A stretch of 64,000 nt of DNA. It comes from Mangifera indica. Lineage: Eukaryota > Streptophyta > Magnoliopsida > Sapindales > Anacardiaceae. A program made the position numbers and the translations under genes. The DNA is taken from assembly GCF_011075055.1 (NCBI RefSeq), contig NC_058143.1, positions 9,191,057 through 9,255,056 on the forward strand, read 5' to 3'. Position 1 is the stretch's first letter. The number at the start of each line of letters is the position of its first letter. This document shows positions 36,710-49,920 of this stretch, one piece after another. The notes beneath the pieces are model-generated. The model ran no database searches. It was given only the letters and a program-made list of their open reading frames with translations, and was not told where the DNA came from.

Positions 36710-37593
36710 ATGTAGACTGAGAGGGGTGAAAGTAATACAAGCTAATAAATAAGTAGCACAAGCTAGTGTGTATGCACAGTATATCCATGTCATAGTTAGT
36801 AGTACGAGTTTTAAGATTATTAGGAGGGGGCACCTGTGAGATACTTTTTACATTGCTTATAATAGGGCATTGTCTATATAGGATATTTGGTTCATAGTAG
36901 AAGTCTGATAGTGGTGTAAGGACTAGACTATATGCTAACATACTCATATGGACAAGCTGCCAAGTCCCAATCGATAAGTTAGTTATAGTTTAGCTTAAAG
37001 TTAAGTAAGTTTTCACCTATAACATATTAGTTTAGTTAGGACTTTGAAGGGTTGATAAAAGTTTGACATAATGAGTTACACTATGGAGCAAATTCATGGG
37101 ACTAAGTAGATCCCGAGGACAGATGTCAATATGGGTTCACATAATCAAGGTAAAGTCAACAATTTATTCTCGATGACTAGTTTAGGAATTATAAAAAGCT
37201 TATGTCATGTTCCTGCTTATTAAGTGTTCATGACTCACATTTTCCTCTTTTTTCTATTTTATAGGAGATAAGACCTAATAATAACTACAATGCGAGGTTT
37301 AGACAGGCATAAGCAATTGAGGGCTTTTATGTCATTTCATATTATTATGTATTGTTTATGCTTTCAGTAAACCATGTATTTGGCTTTTTATAATACATTA
37401 CTAGTACTTTGTTTTCATGTATTAAGAACATCATTTGCACGCTTTTCGCACTTTATTTTAATGAAACGGCAATTTGGTCTTTTAATATTAAATTTATTTT
37501 ATTGTTTCCAATTTTATTCAAATGAATGTGCTTATAATCAATGTTAATAATACCTCCCTTTAAAGGACAATACTTTTGGAAAAGGATGTTACA
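36710..37593 (+). repeat. Probable 5' LTR remnant of the second gypsy element
   Basis: A stretch with 'GACTCACATTTTCCTC...TTTTATAGGAG' is followed by an A/T-rich tail ending AAAGGATGTTACA at 37593, resembling the last part of a chromovirus LTR. No convincing primer-binding site follows, and it does not align by eye with the region after 42185. Boundaries are uncertain. Confidence 0.3.
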
Positions 37594-37959
37594 AGTGATC
37601 CTACAATACCTTTCTTAGTTTGTCCCTTCTTAGAACAATCTCACTAGGTTGAGCCTTTGATGTGACTTCAATAACAAGTTCTAGAACATTTTGTCCTTAC
37701 AACCTTTATTTATATAGACTATAACATTTTGTCCTTACAAGTTTTTTGACTTGAAAAACAATAAACATTACCATCTAAAACATCTAAAACATTAACCCAA
37801 GGGACATTTTACCTTAGTAGAAGTAAATGAGGAAGGCTATAAAACTAGGGTTTCTTCAAATAATATCTAAGGAAAACTTTTCATTTTGCATAATACCTAA
37901 CAATTTGTTTATAAACAATGGAGGAAAAAGCTAAAGAACATTTGCATTATTTAAAGCCA

Positions 37960-40900
37960 CTCTTAAATATGTGTCAATCATCTACTTAAGATTCTAGTTG
38001 TCACAACCTTCAGATTTCAATGGTGATGCAGTGTCAAGAGGACTATCAACTAAGGAGTGGTTAAAGGTAGTAAAGGACATCATGATACATCAGTCTGCTG
38101 TTAGAAGATAATGTTAAAGTCTAGTGACAGACGTTATATGGGACTTACCAAGTTTTAGAGATATCATGGGGGACTTCTGACAGACATTTCATTTAAAGTA
38201 TGTCTTAATTGATGTTATGTATGTGAAAGCTCAGAAGTTCCTCCATCTGAGGCAAAGGAACATATAGATCAAGGAGTTCTTAACTAAGTTGAATATGCTA
38301 GCCAAGTATCCTTTTAACGTGGCTAATTTAGAGAGAGACAAGTTGGATCTGTTCATGAGAGGGCTGAGACTAGATATAGCAAAGGATGTGATGTTAGGAG
38401 ATAATCTTCCTAAGACATTTTTAAAAGCATTCAGTTGAGCCTTGAGATCTGAGGCCATTAGACAGCATATGGCCAATGATAGAGAGTTGTTAGAGGAGCT
38501 TACACCACTAGCCCTAATGTAAAGGTAGAGTTAGTAGACTATTGGTGGCAACCTAAGGAGAGGCAATAAAGATGGTTCTAGTAAAGATAGCAGAGGCAAG
38601 AGACCCTTCTAACCTAAAAATAAGAAGAATTAGAAGGATAAGAAATAGAGAAAGAAGTAGCAGCCTAGACACGATGATTTCCTTGAATGTTGCAAATCTA
38701 ACAAGAGGCACATCAGTGAATGTTTAGCCAAACAAAGGATGTGTTACAGATGTAAGCAGTTAGGACATCTTGCTAGGTAGCTTATAACCCCAACAAAGTA
38801 GACAATTAAGGGAGGATAAGCTTGAGTATTCCTAGCTACTTAGATATAGGCAGTTACTAGCCCTATAGTTGTGCAAATACTAGCCCTATAGCTATGATAG
38901 GTCAACTATTATTTCATACTTGTCTTTTATATGGTTTAATTAATTATAGTGCCACTTATTGTTTTATGGCTAAAGGTATAATTGAGATATTAGGATTAAA
39001 GTCTTCAATCGTTACCTAGATTAGAATAGAGATGTCAAATACGGATTAAGTCTACAATAGTTTAATATTGATAAAGGAGACATGTTCTTGAGAAGTCATG
39101 CAATAGTCGTGGACTTGATAATCATGGACATATTAAACTTCAAAGTGATACTGGGCATAGACTTCTTGAGTAGGTACAAAGCTGAAATAGATGATAGTAA
39201 GTAGCTTATATTCAAAAATGGTCAAATCCTTAACATGATGGTTAGCAATATCAAGGCTAAAAAGATGTTGAGTAAAGGGTGTATAGTGTATTTGGTATTA
39301 GTGGTTCAAAAATCAACAAAGATAGTTTCAAGCATAAAAGATAATCCAATAGTGCAAAAGTTTTCAGATATATTCCTTGACAACCTTCCAGGGTTAGCAC
39401 CAAAGACAAAGGTAGAGATTAGCATTGAGTTGGCCTTAAAAACAATACCAATTTAAGGAAGCAGTTACAGGAACTATTAGATAGTGGATTCATCAGACTA
39501 ATCCATTCACCATGAGGTGTACTAATCTTTTTTGTAAAAAGAAAGATGGATTGATGAAGATGTGCATTGATTATAGAAAGTTAAATAACACGATAGTGAA
39601 GAATAAGTACTAACTCTTGAGAATTGATGATTTGTTTGACCAACTCAAGGGTGCTTTAGTGTTCTTTAAAGTAGATCTAAGGTTAGGGTATTAGCAAGTT
39701 AGAGTAGTAGTATAAGATATACCTAAGACTACCTTCAGAACCAGATATGGGAATTATAAGTTTATAGTTATGCCCTTCGGACTAACCAGTACCCCAACCA
39801 TATTTATAAACCTCATGAACAAGGTGTTCCAAAATTGTTTGGATAAGTTCTTAGTTGTTTTCATTGACAACATTTTAGTCTACTTAAGAACTCGAGAGGA
39901 GCATGAACGACACTTGAGATTTATGCTTTAAAGGCTGAGAGAGAGACAATTGTTTGTAAAGTTCTTTAAGTGTTAGTTTTGGCTAGATAGAGTGGCATTC
40001 CTAAATCCTACGGTTTCAACAAATGGCATATCAATAGACCCTAACAAAATTAGGAAATCCTAAAATGGTAGAGGCCTAAGATAGCCAAGGAAGGAAATAG
40101 TTTTTTTGAATTGGTAGGCTATTACAGATGTATTGTTGAGGGATTCACTAAGTTAGCTTGTCCTCTTACAAAGTTAACATGCAGAAAGATTCATTTTAGA
40201 TGGTTAAAAGCCTACAAGTAGAGCTTCTAAAAATTGAAAAGGAGATTGACCTCAACTCTTATCCTTTCCCTGCTAGAGAGGGTAAGGACTATGATTTATA
40301 CGCATATCCCTCATATCAAGGTTTAGGAGAAGTATTGATGTAGAAAGGGAAGGTGATAGTTTGTGCTTCTCATCAGTTAAAAGAGTATGTGACTAGATAC
40401 CTTACTCATGATCTAGAGTTGGTCATTATAATATTTGCATTTAAGATATAACGACACTACTTATATTGGGTAAAGATTAACATATACACGAATCACAAGG
40501 GCCTTAGATATTTCTTCACTTCAAAGGAATTGAACATGAAACATAGATGGTGGTTAAAATTGGTCGAAGACTATGATTGTGAGATTAAATACCACCTAGG
40601 TAAAGCTAAGGTAGTTGCTAATACCTTGAGTAGAAAAGTGTTCCTATCATAGATTACTGCTCACCGCGAGTTACAATAGAAGTTGGTAAGAGAAAAAATA
40701 AAGGAAAACATTAGGCAATTAACAAGCTTCCAAATTTAGTTAACCCCTTTTGGATGATATCCATATAACATATGCTTTAGATAAGGGATGTCTACAAATC
40801 AAATAAAAGATGGCTAGGGATACTGAGATTAAGTTTAGTATGGAAAAAGACATTTTAAGGTTCTAAAGGAGAATATATGTTCCCCTAGAGTTGAGTTTGA

Positions 40901-42184
40901 GAGATAAGATCCTAACAGAGGTATACAATTCCCTTTACATGACTAACCTTTGGAGTTTGAAAATGTACCAAGATCTGAGGAAGATGTTCTAGTGGCTAGG
41001 AATAAAGAAAGACATTACAAATTTTGTAACTAAGTGTCTTGTGTGTCAGTAAATTAAGGCTAAACATCAGAGGTCATCTGGACTTTTACAGTCCCTTAGT
41101 ATTCTTGAGTAGAAGTGAGAACACATATCAATAGACTTCATGGTTAGATTGTCGAGGGTCAAAGGTGGCTATAATGGGTTATGGGTTATAGTTGATTAGT
41201 TCACCAAGTCGACACATTTCATAGCAGTCAAAGACACCATGAGTACAAACTAGCTAGGTTAGACTATATAAAGAAGATTATCAAACTTCATGGTATACCT
41301 AAGATGATAATATCAAATCGAGACACCAAATTTGTCTTAGCATTTTGGTACAGTATGTAGAATTCCTTGGGTATAAGATTGGCATTCAACACAGCATATC
41401 ATCTCTCGATCGATGGATAGACTGAGAGTCAATCAAGTGATTAAGGACATATTGATGGCTTATTACCTAGGCAGAGAAACAGTTAGATGGATATGTTTTA
41501 TTAATAGAGTTTACTTATAATAATAGTTACCAGACAACCATTAAGGTGACTTCTTATAAGACTTTGCATGGCAAGAGATGTAGATCACTATTGCACTAGG
41601 ATGCGATAGGATAGAGAGATGTTTTAGCTTAGTCGTTGGGACTTGAGTTGACCTAGAAGATGATTGAGGATAAGAGGATGATTAGGAAGAGGATGAGGCA
41701 AGCCTAAGACTATAAAAAAAGTTACATAGATTAGAGAAGACGTGATCTTAAGTTTCAGTTAGGTGATAAGGTATTCATCAGAGTAGCCCTTTATGAGATT
41801 TAGTAAGAAAGATAAGTTAGTGTCAAGATTTGTAAGACCCTTTGAGGTATTGAAGGGTATATGTAAGGCTTATGCAACTAATAAGCATGGATGACATTCA
41901 TAATGTATTCCATGTATAGTTATATGCTAATATATTAGTGACCCTACCCATATGCTCAGTATTGAGATGTCAAGGTAAAGGATAATTTGGTATACAAAGA
42001 ACATCCAGTTTAGATATTAGACTGGTAAGTTAAAGAGCTTAGACATAAGCATATTCTCCTGATAAAGGTTCTTTGGAGGAATCACCAAGTTAGAGAAGCC
42101 ATATAAGAGCAGGATATGCAACAAAGGTTTCCACCTCTATTTGAGTGAATTTCGATGATGAAATTCACATTAGGAAGGAAGGAT
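37960..42184 (+). pseudogene. Gag-Pol of a second chromovirus (Tekay/Del-like), heavily decayed
   Basis: Domains in order: Gag core (38225-38500, KYPFNVANLERDKLDLFMRG); two tandem zinc knuckles (38685-38780, CCKSNKRHISECLA then CYRCKQLGHLAR); protease relic (38930-39000, NYSATYCF in place of DSGATHxF); reverse transcriptase (39455-40060, with FIDNILVY at about 39860 for the palm motif); RNase H to about 40640; and integrase (40880-41700, TKCLVCQ and ISIDFM). A C-terminal chromodomain lies near 41975-42150 (ILDW-VKELRHKHILLIKVLW, then RFPPLFE). A purine-rich tract (AGGAAGGAAGGA) at 42172-42183 precedes the LTR start. Dozens of stops, many TAG, and frameshifts are present. No part can be expressed as a working protein. 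Confidence 0.88.
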
Positions 42185-44300
42185 TGTAGTAACCACAAGT
42201 AAGCCTAATCTTTTCTTAATTTTTTGAATACAACAATTAATGCTTTTCAAGGATGCATGCCTGTGTTTAGAGGTATACACGACCATATATAGCCAACGAA
42301 AAGTCAATAAGTGGATTAGACTGTGATTGTGACTAAACAAAAAGTTACCTTAGTTATGCAACTAGACACATAAGTGTATATGATCCATACATGCCCATGT
42401 ATCGCATCTTAAAGATAAAATAATAATGCAATCAACCATAATTTTCTCATATTCTTTTGCTTCCTAGTTGCCTAAAAAGTGAAAGAGTATGAGAAAAACG
42501 TTTGTGGTCGCCTAAGGAGTCACCGTTGATCACCAAAATCATAGTAGCCATGCCAATGAGACTTTGTCATCAGAATCCAAGTAAGTGGAATGGTTTCCTT
42601 TGTTTGATCTTGATGCTTATGAAGTTTTTTTCTATTATACATAATCTAGGGTGATTTAGACATAATTGTTATGATCTAACTGATGAAATGGGTTTTATAA
42701 ACAAATAGGACAAATTATATGCATGTCTAGTTTCTTAATTATGTGAAGGTTATATGTTTTGGCATGAAAGATCATTGTTCTTATATTTGATGCCATGAGA
42801 TTTTGTATATATGTGTTATGATTAAAAAGATAATGAAAATACTATGTCTAGGATGCTTAGAGACTGTTGTTTGTACTCTAATTGCTCAAGTATCATCGAA
42901 ATCATGATTAAAGAACCATAGAAACCCTAGGACGTGATTTCCATATTAAGACACACGACTATGTGTGATCACATATACACCTATGTGTTGTATCAGAAAA
43001 TTTGAAAGTCCAAAGATTATACATTTATTCTAATAAGATAAGTACACAGTCGAGTGGTATGAAAGATATGTTCATGTATGACTTTCCAAAAGTGGATAAC
43101 GTGTATCATAAGACATGTAGCTTGTACATATGGATCCAAGTGCATTGGAGTGTGTTCAAGTCCTCCCCATGTGTATTTGCTATATACATGATCGTGCACT
43201 GAGTGTCACACGTTCGAGTATATGGTTCAAGAGGCATAAGTAAATAGGTTGAGAAACACATGACCATCTACCCTTAAACAAAGACAAATGATGATTATAC
43301 CCTTAGGCTATATGCATAAGAAAGAGAAAGTTATGTGAGAAAAATAATAAGATAATAGAAGATGAAAAAGTCAAGAAAGATATAGATGAGGTGCCCAAAT
43401 GTGTGGATGATGACATAATCTCAAATCAAGTTGAATTTGAGTCGAAAGTCAGCAACCTTAAAGCTAGTGTCACACAACTAGATAGTCACTAGCTATATAT
43501 GTAAGTGATAATAATTATTAAAGCAATAAAGTTGGATACCCATGAGATGCATTTGCATTTGGTGTCAAGACACATAGTTACCTAGTTTAGTTCAGGTGTG
43601 CATGATAAGGATATGGCTTTTAGATATTTCTCACATGATTAGTGGGATGCACCACATATGTACCCGAGTTAGAGGTCATCTTTGGATGGTAGTCAACAAT
43701 TCTGATAAACTTTTATGGTAAAGAAAGAAGCTATTATCAAAGATTTTTCTATGTGATTAACGTGTCCCAATTAGATAGCCTTATAGGTCATTTGGCATAT
43801 GCGTAAGACACAATAGTAGCTTTCATTATGACATCAAATATACCGAGTTCAACTTAGGTCTTTACCATCTTCGTGGACGATCCATGTTAAGGCACTAAAG
43901 TGTCATAGTATGACCACATTTAGCATACAAATGGAATGCAAATTTTATCATCGGTTATATATATTATAGTTTTAGGGATTGAAAGGTCACCATTTAGTGA
44001 GTTTTACTCACGCATTTCCTTTTGTATGTTTGTAGGTAGAGTTGAGTAGCTAAGTAGATGGAGGATTTAACGGTCTAGCTAGCAGCTATATGAGGAGAAG
44101 GGCTTTTTATTATTTAGTTTTATCAGACATATAATTTTATCATTATTATTATTGCTTTTATTACTATCCTTGTTTCTAGTAATTTCGGATACTTTGAATC
44201 ATATAAATATTGATTAATAAAGTATTTTTATTACATCACTTTTTTGCAAGTTTTATAATTATGATCATGCATTAAAGTTTTCAAATAGTTCAATTGTGCA
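42185..44300 (+). repeat. Probable 3' LTR of the second gypsy element
   Basis: It starts TGTAGTAACCACAAG directly after the polypurine tract. The body has phrases typical of this LTR family ('ACACGACCATATATAGCC', 'CCATGTATCGCATC'). Near 44005-44040 GAGTTTTACTCACGC and TGTTTGTAGGTAGAGTTGAG resemble the end region of chromovirus LTRs. The far boundary was not found. No gene is present. Confidence 0.45.
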
Positions 44301-44339
44301 TGTCTCTTTTTGTATATTCTCATCGGGGGTATATTCTTT

Positions 44340-45260
44340 TTTCGAAAGTCTATCACCTTTGGGCAAATAAACCACCTAAGTTACTATTCTCTTTCACACA
44401 ATCATAAAAAACTTATATCAATTGAAAAATCATAACCACTTTTGGGTAAATTAAAATTTTCAAAACCAATATAATTCGACAATCACCTTATGCAACCATC
44501 AATTTTAAAACACACAATAACCATAATTGGGCAGAAAATTGTATGTATCAAATTGAAGAATGTCTTTTTCATCAAATAAAGAAATATTGCAAACCTTAAT
44601 GAATGCACTGATTTGGCAATTAAACATTCAACTTACTTAAAATAATTTCTACTAAGACTAAATAATATTGTCAAAATTAAAATTTCATAAGATACAACAC
44701 TGAATTATCTCTGACAATTTTAATTTAGTATTGCAACGTATCTATATTAGACAATAATCAAATTACCTTTAAAACCATATAAGCCACATCTTTTAGGGAT
44801 TATTGGTACCTCATCATTAAATCACTTTTGGGTAGAAAAAATGACATGTTATTAAAACCCTAGACAGATTGTTAAAGCTATATAAGGACCTTCAAAATGT
44901 ATGTTTTTCAAAAGATTTGTCACCTTTGGGTAGATAAAACTTCCTAAACCATTATTCCTCCTCTATTTAATATGAAAACATATATCAGTTGAATAAACCC
45001 AACCACTTTTGGGTGTATTAAGTTTTTCATGACTAGTGTCAGTTCCAAAAGTAACTTTATGCATTAATAACTGAAGCATGTATCATTACCAAAAGAAAAA
45101 TTTTGTAAGCCTAAATAATGTACTGCTTTAGCGATTACTACCATGAAAACTTACAAAATTATTCCAATGATACTTATATGATATTGCCTTAATCAAGATT
45201 TTATAAGACATGATACTTTATTGTCTTTGACAATTTTCCTTTAAAAAAATTATTGCATCT
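44340..45260. repeat. Diverged duplicated block of about 0.57 kb
   Basis: Phrases such as 'CACCTTTGGG', 'AACCACTTTTGGGT', 'TTTATAAGACATGATACT' and 'TTGTCTTTGACAATTTT' recur in the same order in 44350-44740 and again in 44920-45240. This suggests an old tandem duplication. No coding potential was recognised. Confidence 0.5.
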
Positions 45261-46687
45261 AACCAGTAAACATTAATCTTGATCTAATGTGGTAATTTAA
45301 CCACACACAATAAAATTGATATTATACTTTATAAGACAATATGTAATCTAAAAAACTAAATTTACCTTTAAGAGAGACTTATAAACACATCATATGCCTT
45401 AAGTACTTCATACACGTCATGGATTGTTGTTTACCTTTCACACACTATTATGCATACATTGCCATATGCCCTTAACATGCTTAATGCACTATCTTAGACT
45501 CTTAACTTGTCTGAACCACCTTAATGCCCTTACATTCACCCTATAAAACCTTTAAAACATTATCTCGTGTACTAATGTGTCCAAGAAGAACTTTGCAACC
45601 TTATCACCTACTTTTACATATTGATGTGTCAAAAGATCCTTAACGAACACATACACACAATTAGGAATAGATCAAACACTATTTACATGCATCAACACAC
45701 TTTTGGAAAACCATAAATGTTACTTACACCCATCATAAGCCGATATTTGCCTCCATGGATTGCCAAAGCACTAAATAAATGATTTCACACACCAAAAGCG
45801 CCTCCAAAGCATATTCATGCACCTCACACCCATCCAGAAGTGTTTCATGTGCCTCCCAAAAGTGGTCACGTGCATGCATGCATGTCACTACCTATATAAG
45901 GCTCTTTCTCGTGCCATCATGCATGACCTCTTTAGTGTGACGCCTACACATACAAGAGACACGACCTTCTCTAATCTTTCTAGTGCGTCCTTGGGTCGGT
46001 CTTGGCCTAGGAAGCTTTGGGCTGGTTCATCTTTGAATTTCCTAACCTAGTTTGACCTTAACTAGGTCAATATAATTTGGTTGACTTTATAGATCAGTCT
46101 TTCAGGTTTTCCTAACCCGTCTTTAACCCACGAAGCAAAAAACCCTAAATTATAGATTTCTTACCATCAACACCTTATTCCTCCATCTTCGGTAATTGAA
46201 TTGTTCCTAACAACTTTAGTGAGACTTTCGTTCACTTTACTAGCATCATAGGCAATGTAGCCACCGAAATTAGGTCGTGAAAATGTGGCAACAATCAAGG
46301 GCAAAAACCTTAAACACAATGGCTCCCACTACCATCTTCGACCACGAATTCCAATCCAAACAAAAGGGGAAATCTTTGGCATGGTCTCACAGCTCACTCT
46401 GACAGTGACTACGACAATGCTGCCACTAGTATTCATAGCAAAGTTACAAATTTTGGGTTCTTTATTAATCATGATTGTAATAGGCCCAATTGAATCGAAT
46501 ATTCAATCATATTACAAAATGTGATTAACGCAAAATGAATTTCAACCTGTGATTTGTCTAATTACATATTACTAACCTTAATTATATGGTTTGATTTCTG
46601 AATTAAAAATTTCAATCCGCAATTCATAATTAACAATTTCAGGTTTGAATTTAAACAATTCAAATTCTATAACCTAATGTGCCTTCT
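45261..46687. other. Spacer with a TATA-like site, no recognised gene
   Basis: CTATATAAGGCTCTTTCTCG at 45890-45909 looks like a plant TATA region with a short leader after it. It could be the promoter of an LTR or of a lost gene. Open stretches near 45817 and 46285 encode nothing I recognise. Confidence 0.3.
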
Positions 46688-47160
46688 GTGATACCACATG
46701 TAAGATTTACTTATGTAGACTTGAATAAATAAATCAATCAATTATAATCTTCAGGATCTACACACAAATTATAAAATACTAAATTAAACTTTAAAGTTTT
46801 AGAAATACATGGATCATCATGCAAACTGAATTCATAAATCTGCTAAAATAACCTTTCGAGATCACATCTCAACGTGACTTAGTTTTCTATTCCAGAAACC
46901 TCTCTCAATAACAACTTTGAAAGGGCAAGTTTTGTTGTAGGCATGTTGAATTCAATTTTGGAGTAGAGATCTAGCCAATTTATAGTAGGTTAATTAACCC
47001 CTCATCAAGGTCCAATTAATATCAAAGCCGACATTTATGTTGTCCGCTCAAATAATAAACTTTAAGTGTATTGGACTTATCTTTATTGATCACTTAAACT
47101 CATCTATAAAATGACATTGTAATATTCAATTAATTGGTGTTATTAAACCAAAATCATAAT
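46688..47160 (-). repeat. Possible minus-strand LTR with adjacent primer-binding site
   Basis: GTGATACCA at 46688-46696 is, on the minus strand, TGGTATCAC, the core of the initiator-Met primer-binding site. It lies two bases before TGTAAGATTTAC, which would be the inverted end of an LTR (…GTAAATCTTACA). The 460 bp beyond it contain no gene and stop where the copia frame begins. No internal coding region is seen on the other side. Confidence 0.35.
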
Positions 47161-47162
47161 AA

Positions 47163-48655
47163 ATGTTAGTGCACATTAAGAAATTTTTAACACCTCATAT
47201 TGCTTATATGCATTTGGTGAGATGCAAATGGATTTTTAGGATTAAATATGACCCAGATGGTACCATTCAGAGGTATAAAGTCAGGCCTGTTGCCAAAGAC
47301 TTTCAACAAACTACTAAGGTAGACTACTTCGAGACATTCAGCTCAATTGCCAAGGTTGCATCCATAAGAATAATTATGTGCTTGACTATTTACTTTGGTT
47401 AGGATGTCGAACAAATAGACATCAACAATGCTTTCTTGAATGGTGACTTGGAAGAACAAGTGTTCATGCCCCAACTAGAAGGATTTGTCGCTGACTGCAG
47501 AGATAACAAATTGGTATGTAGATTAAATAAGGCTTTGCATGGATTAAAGTAGGCCTCCAAGGCCTGGTTTGATAAACTGAAAGCTGTTTTACTTGCTTGG
47601 GGTTTTAAATGTGTTGTGATGGATACAAGTGTTTTTGTATAGCAAAGATGGTAAAGTGATTTATGTCCTAGTATATGTTGATGATATTTTGCTCACTGGA
47701 AATGACATGGATCTTGTGAATACTCAAGTTCAGCATCTGAATGACAAGTTTGCTTTTAAAGCGTTAGGGTTTGTGTATTACTTCCTGGGTTTTAAAGTTA
47801 CAAGGTTCACTACTAGTCTTCACTTAAAAAAAATCAAATATGCTCAAGACTTATTGTTGAAAGCAAAAATGACAGATGTTAAGCCTTGCACAACCCACTT
47901 CGCTACTAGATCAAGGCTCACTCTAGATGATAGCCCCACATTTGATGATCCTTCTTTATACAGAAGTTTAGTAGGTGCACTTCAGTACCTAACACTATCC
48001 AGGCCAGACATAACATTCCCAGTGAATAAACTGAGCCAACTTTTGCAAAAACCAACTCTTACACACTGGCAAGCTTGCAATAGGGTGCTTTAATATATCA
48101 AAGGGACCTTGAACTTTGGTTTGCATTTTACACCAAGGAGTGTACTACAGCTAAACTGTTTTCCATATGCAAATTGAGCCAGCAGTTTGCATGATAGAAG
48201 ATCAACCACAGGATATTGTCTCTTCCTTGGATCAAATCTTATTCAATGGAGCTTTTGAAAGCAAAAGTGGTTGCACTATCATCTACTAAAGTTGAATATA
48301 GGGCTCTCTCTCAAACAGTCACAAATATAGCTTGGGTAAGGAGCTAGTGCTGTGAACTGGGACTGCAATTTTTAGCACCTCCTGTAATATGGTGTGACAA
48401 TCGAAGTGCCAGCTCCTTAGCCTCCAATCCTGTGTATCATGTCAGAACCAAACATATAGAGATTGATGCCTGTTATATAAGAGATCAAGTCTCTAGAAAG
48501 CAACTGGTGATTTAGTATCTGTCAACTGAATTTCAAAAGGCAGATGTGCTCACCAAACCTTTAGCTGCTAGGTAGTTTACAAATCTGAGAGATGCCCTTA
48601 GTGCATGTAGTTTGGAGCAGTTTATGACAATATCCAAAGGAGCTAAGAAGTAGAC
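47163..48655 (+). pseudogene. Ty1-copia reverse transcriptase/RNase H, 5'-truncated
   Basis: The frame enters mid-domain at CKWIFRIKYDPDGTIQRYK and runs through FETFSSIAKVASIRIIM, QIDINNAFLNGDLEEQVFM, NKALHGLK, the palm motif YVDDILLTG (near 47676) and LGFKVTRFTTSLHLKKIKYA, then YRSLVGALQYLTLSRPDI. RNase H follows: STGYCLFLG, VALSSTKVEYRALSQ, IWCDNRSASSLASNPVYH, RTKHIEIDACYIRDQV, and QKADVLTKPLAAR. Stops at about 47400, 47548, 48091 and later positions, plus frameshifts near 47615 and 48240, break it. Gag, protease and integrase are missing upstream. The catalytic YVDD is intact, so decay is milder than in the second gypsy element. Confidence 0.93.
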
Positions 48656-49632
48656 TGAAGGTGTATAAGATAGTTGCGGCTAATTGTGAGGTTTTGTGAA
48701 GAATGGTGATGTACAGCCTACTGGAGTCTGCAACAGATTAGCTTGGTTTATTTCCTGAGTGGGATTATTCTCGTTTTTTCTACTCCTCTTCTGTTTGACT
48801 TTCCTTATTTTACTTTGGCTAACAGTGCACAAGAATTGACAATTTAGAATGTCAAGTGAACAGTACCAATCCTGGTGTATTGGTGGTCTGTACCGCTTAG
48901 AATATACCTCTTGCAGAAGGATAGTAGTGTTGCTGGTAATATGCAATGTGGCAACTGATAGTGTACATCTGTGGAGAATGTCTTATATGAAAGTCACTGA
49001 TGATTGCACATAGTGGTAATATGTTGGTTGTAATGTGATGATATGTTGGAATAGCAGTATGGTGATATGTTTTTCAGTGCACTTAGTGGTGATATGTTGC
49101 TTGTAATGTGGTGATATGTCTTGGAATAGCCGTATGGTGATAAGTTTTTCGGTAGTAATGTAGTCTGAAGAGTATGTTGATACGCTTGAATTGGCAATCT
49201 CTGCTTATTGGTGAATTGGTATTAATATGCTTATTGATATCAGTATGCTTATAGGCAGTATGCTTATTGTTGAATTGTTAGTCTTCGCTTGTTAGTAAGT
49301 AGTATGCTCATTGAATTGTTAGTCTCAGTTTCTTAGTATGCTTATTGGTGATAGGTTTTCTGATCAGTTAGTCTGGATTTTCACTGGTAATCTTACTCGT
49401 TGCTGATAGATGAAGTTGATAGTGAATAATTTGGAGTTGGGATAGTAGAGCTATAGAATTGCAGGAGTTTATTGCATTGGTTTTATTCATCAGTGTTCAG
49501 GACTCAGATTGCAGGTCTTACAGAGAGTGTTGCTTATGGGGGAGTATTGGTAAAGCAGTCTAAATGTGATGCTGAGTTACCAGAAGTTGTAGGTTTAAGC
49601 AAGATGCACAGAGAGCCTTGCTCATAGGGGGA
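48656..49632 (+). other. Long non-coding 3' region of the copia element with two polypurine-type tracts
   Basis: About 1 kb separates the RNase H end from the 3' LTR. A duplicated stretch of about 90 bp at 49013-49160 carries GTGATATGTT and TGGAATAGC motifs. Two 33-bp related segments, 49521-49553 (CAGAGAGTGTTGCTTATGGG...) and 49609-49641 (CAGAGAGCCTTGCTCATAGG...), each contain a GGGGG-type tract followed by TTGGTAA. The second immediately precedes the LTR. Confidence 0.7.
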
Positions 49633-49920
49633 TGTTGGTAATGGGCAAAAAAAGGAAAACCAGCAAAAATATGTAGATTCAGCTTACGCATAGGCGCAGT
49701 TCAGATTATATACACGTGATGTTCAGCTAAATCTTGTATAATGCCTTGTAACTCAAAGTGAGTTCAGTTTAACTAAGATTGGCAATAAAATTTTACAACA
49801 GAATTTTCTTCTCTCTCATTTTCTCAGTTTCTTCTTCTTCTGCGTTGACTTCTCTTAACTTTTGAATCTTGATTTCTCATAAACTTCTTCTTGAATCAAT
49901 CTAACTCTCAGATTTCAACA
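49633..49920 (+). repeat. 3' LTR of the copia element
   Basis: It starts TGTTGGTAATGGG after AGGGGGA and ends GATTTCAACA, with the 5-bp inverted ends TGTTG/CAACA and a length of 288 bp. It contains CTTGTATAATG and a pyrimidine-rich leader, as in short copia LTRs. No 5' LTR is present in the window. Confidence 0.8.

Noticed and set aside
42185..44300. A clean LTR pair for the second gypsy element
   Set aside because: The regions before 37593 and after 42185 do not align by eye. Only the probable boundaries at the coding side are supported.
45817..46050. Protein-coding gene downstream of the TATA-like site at 45890
   Set aside because: The frame begins upstream of the TATA-like site and has no recognisable domain.
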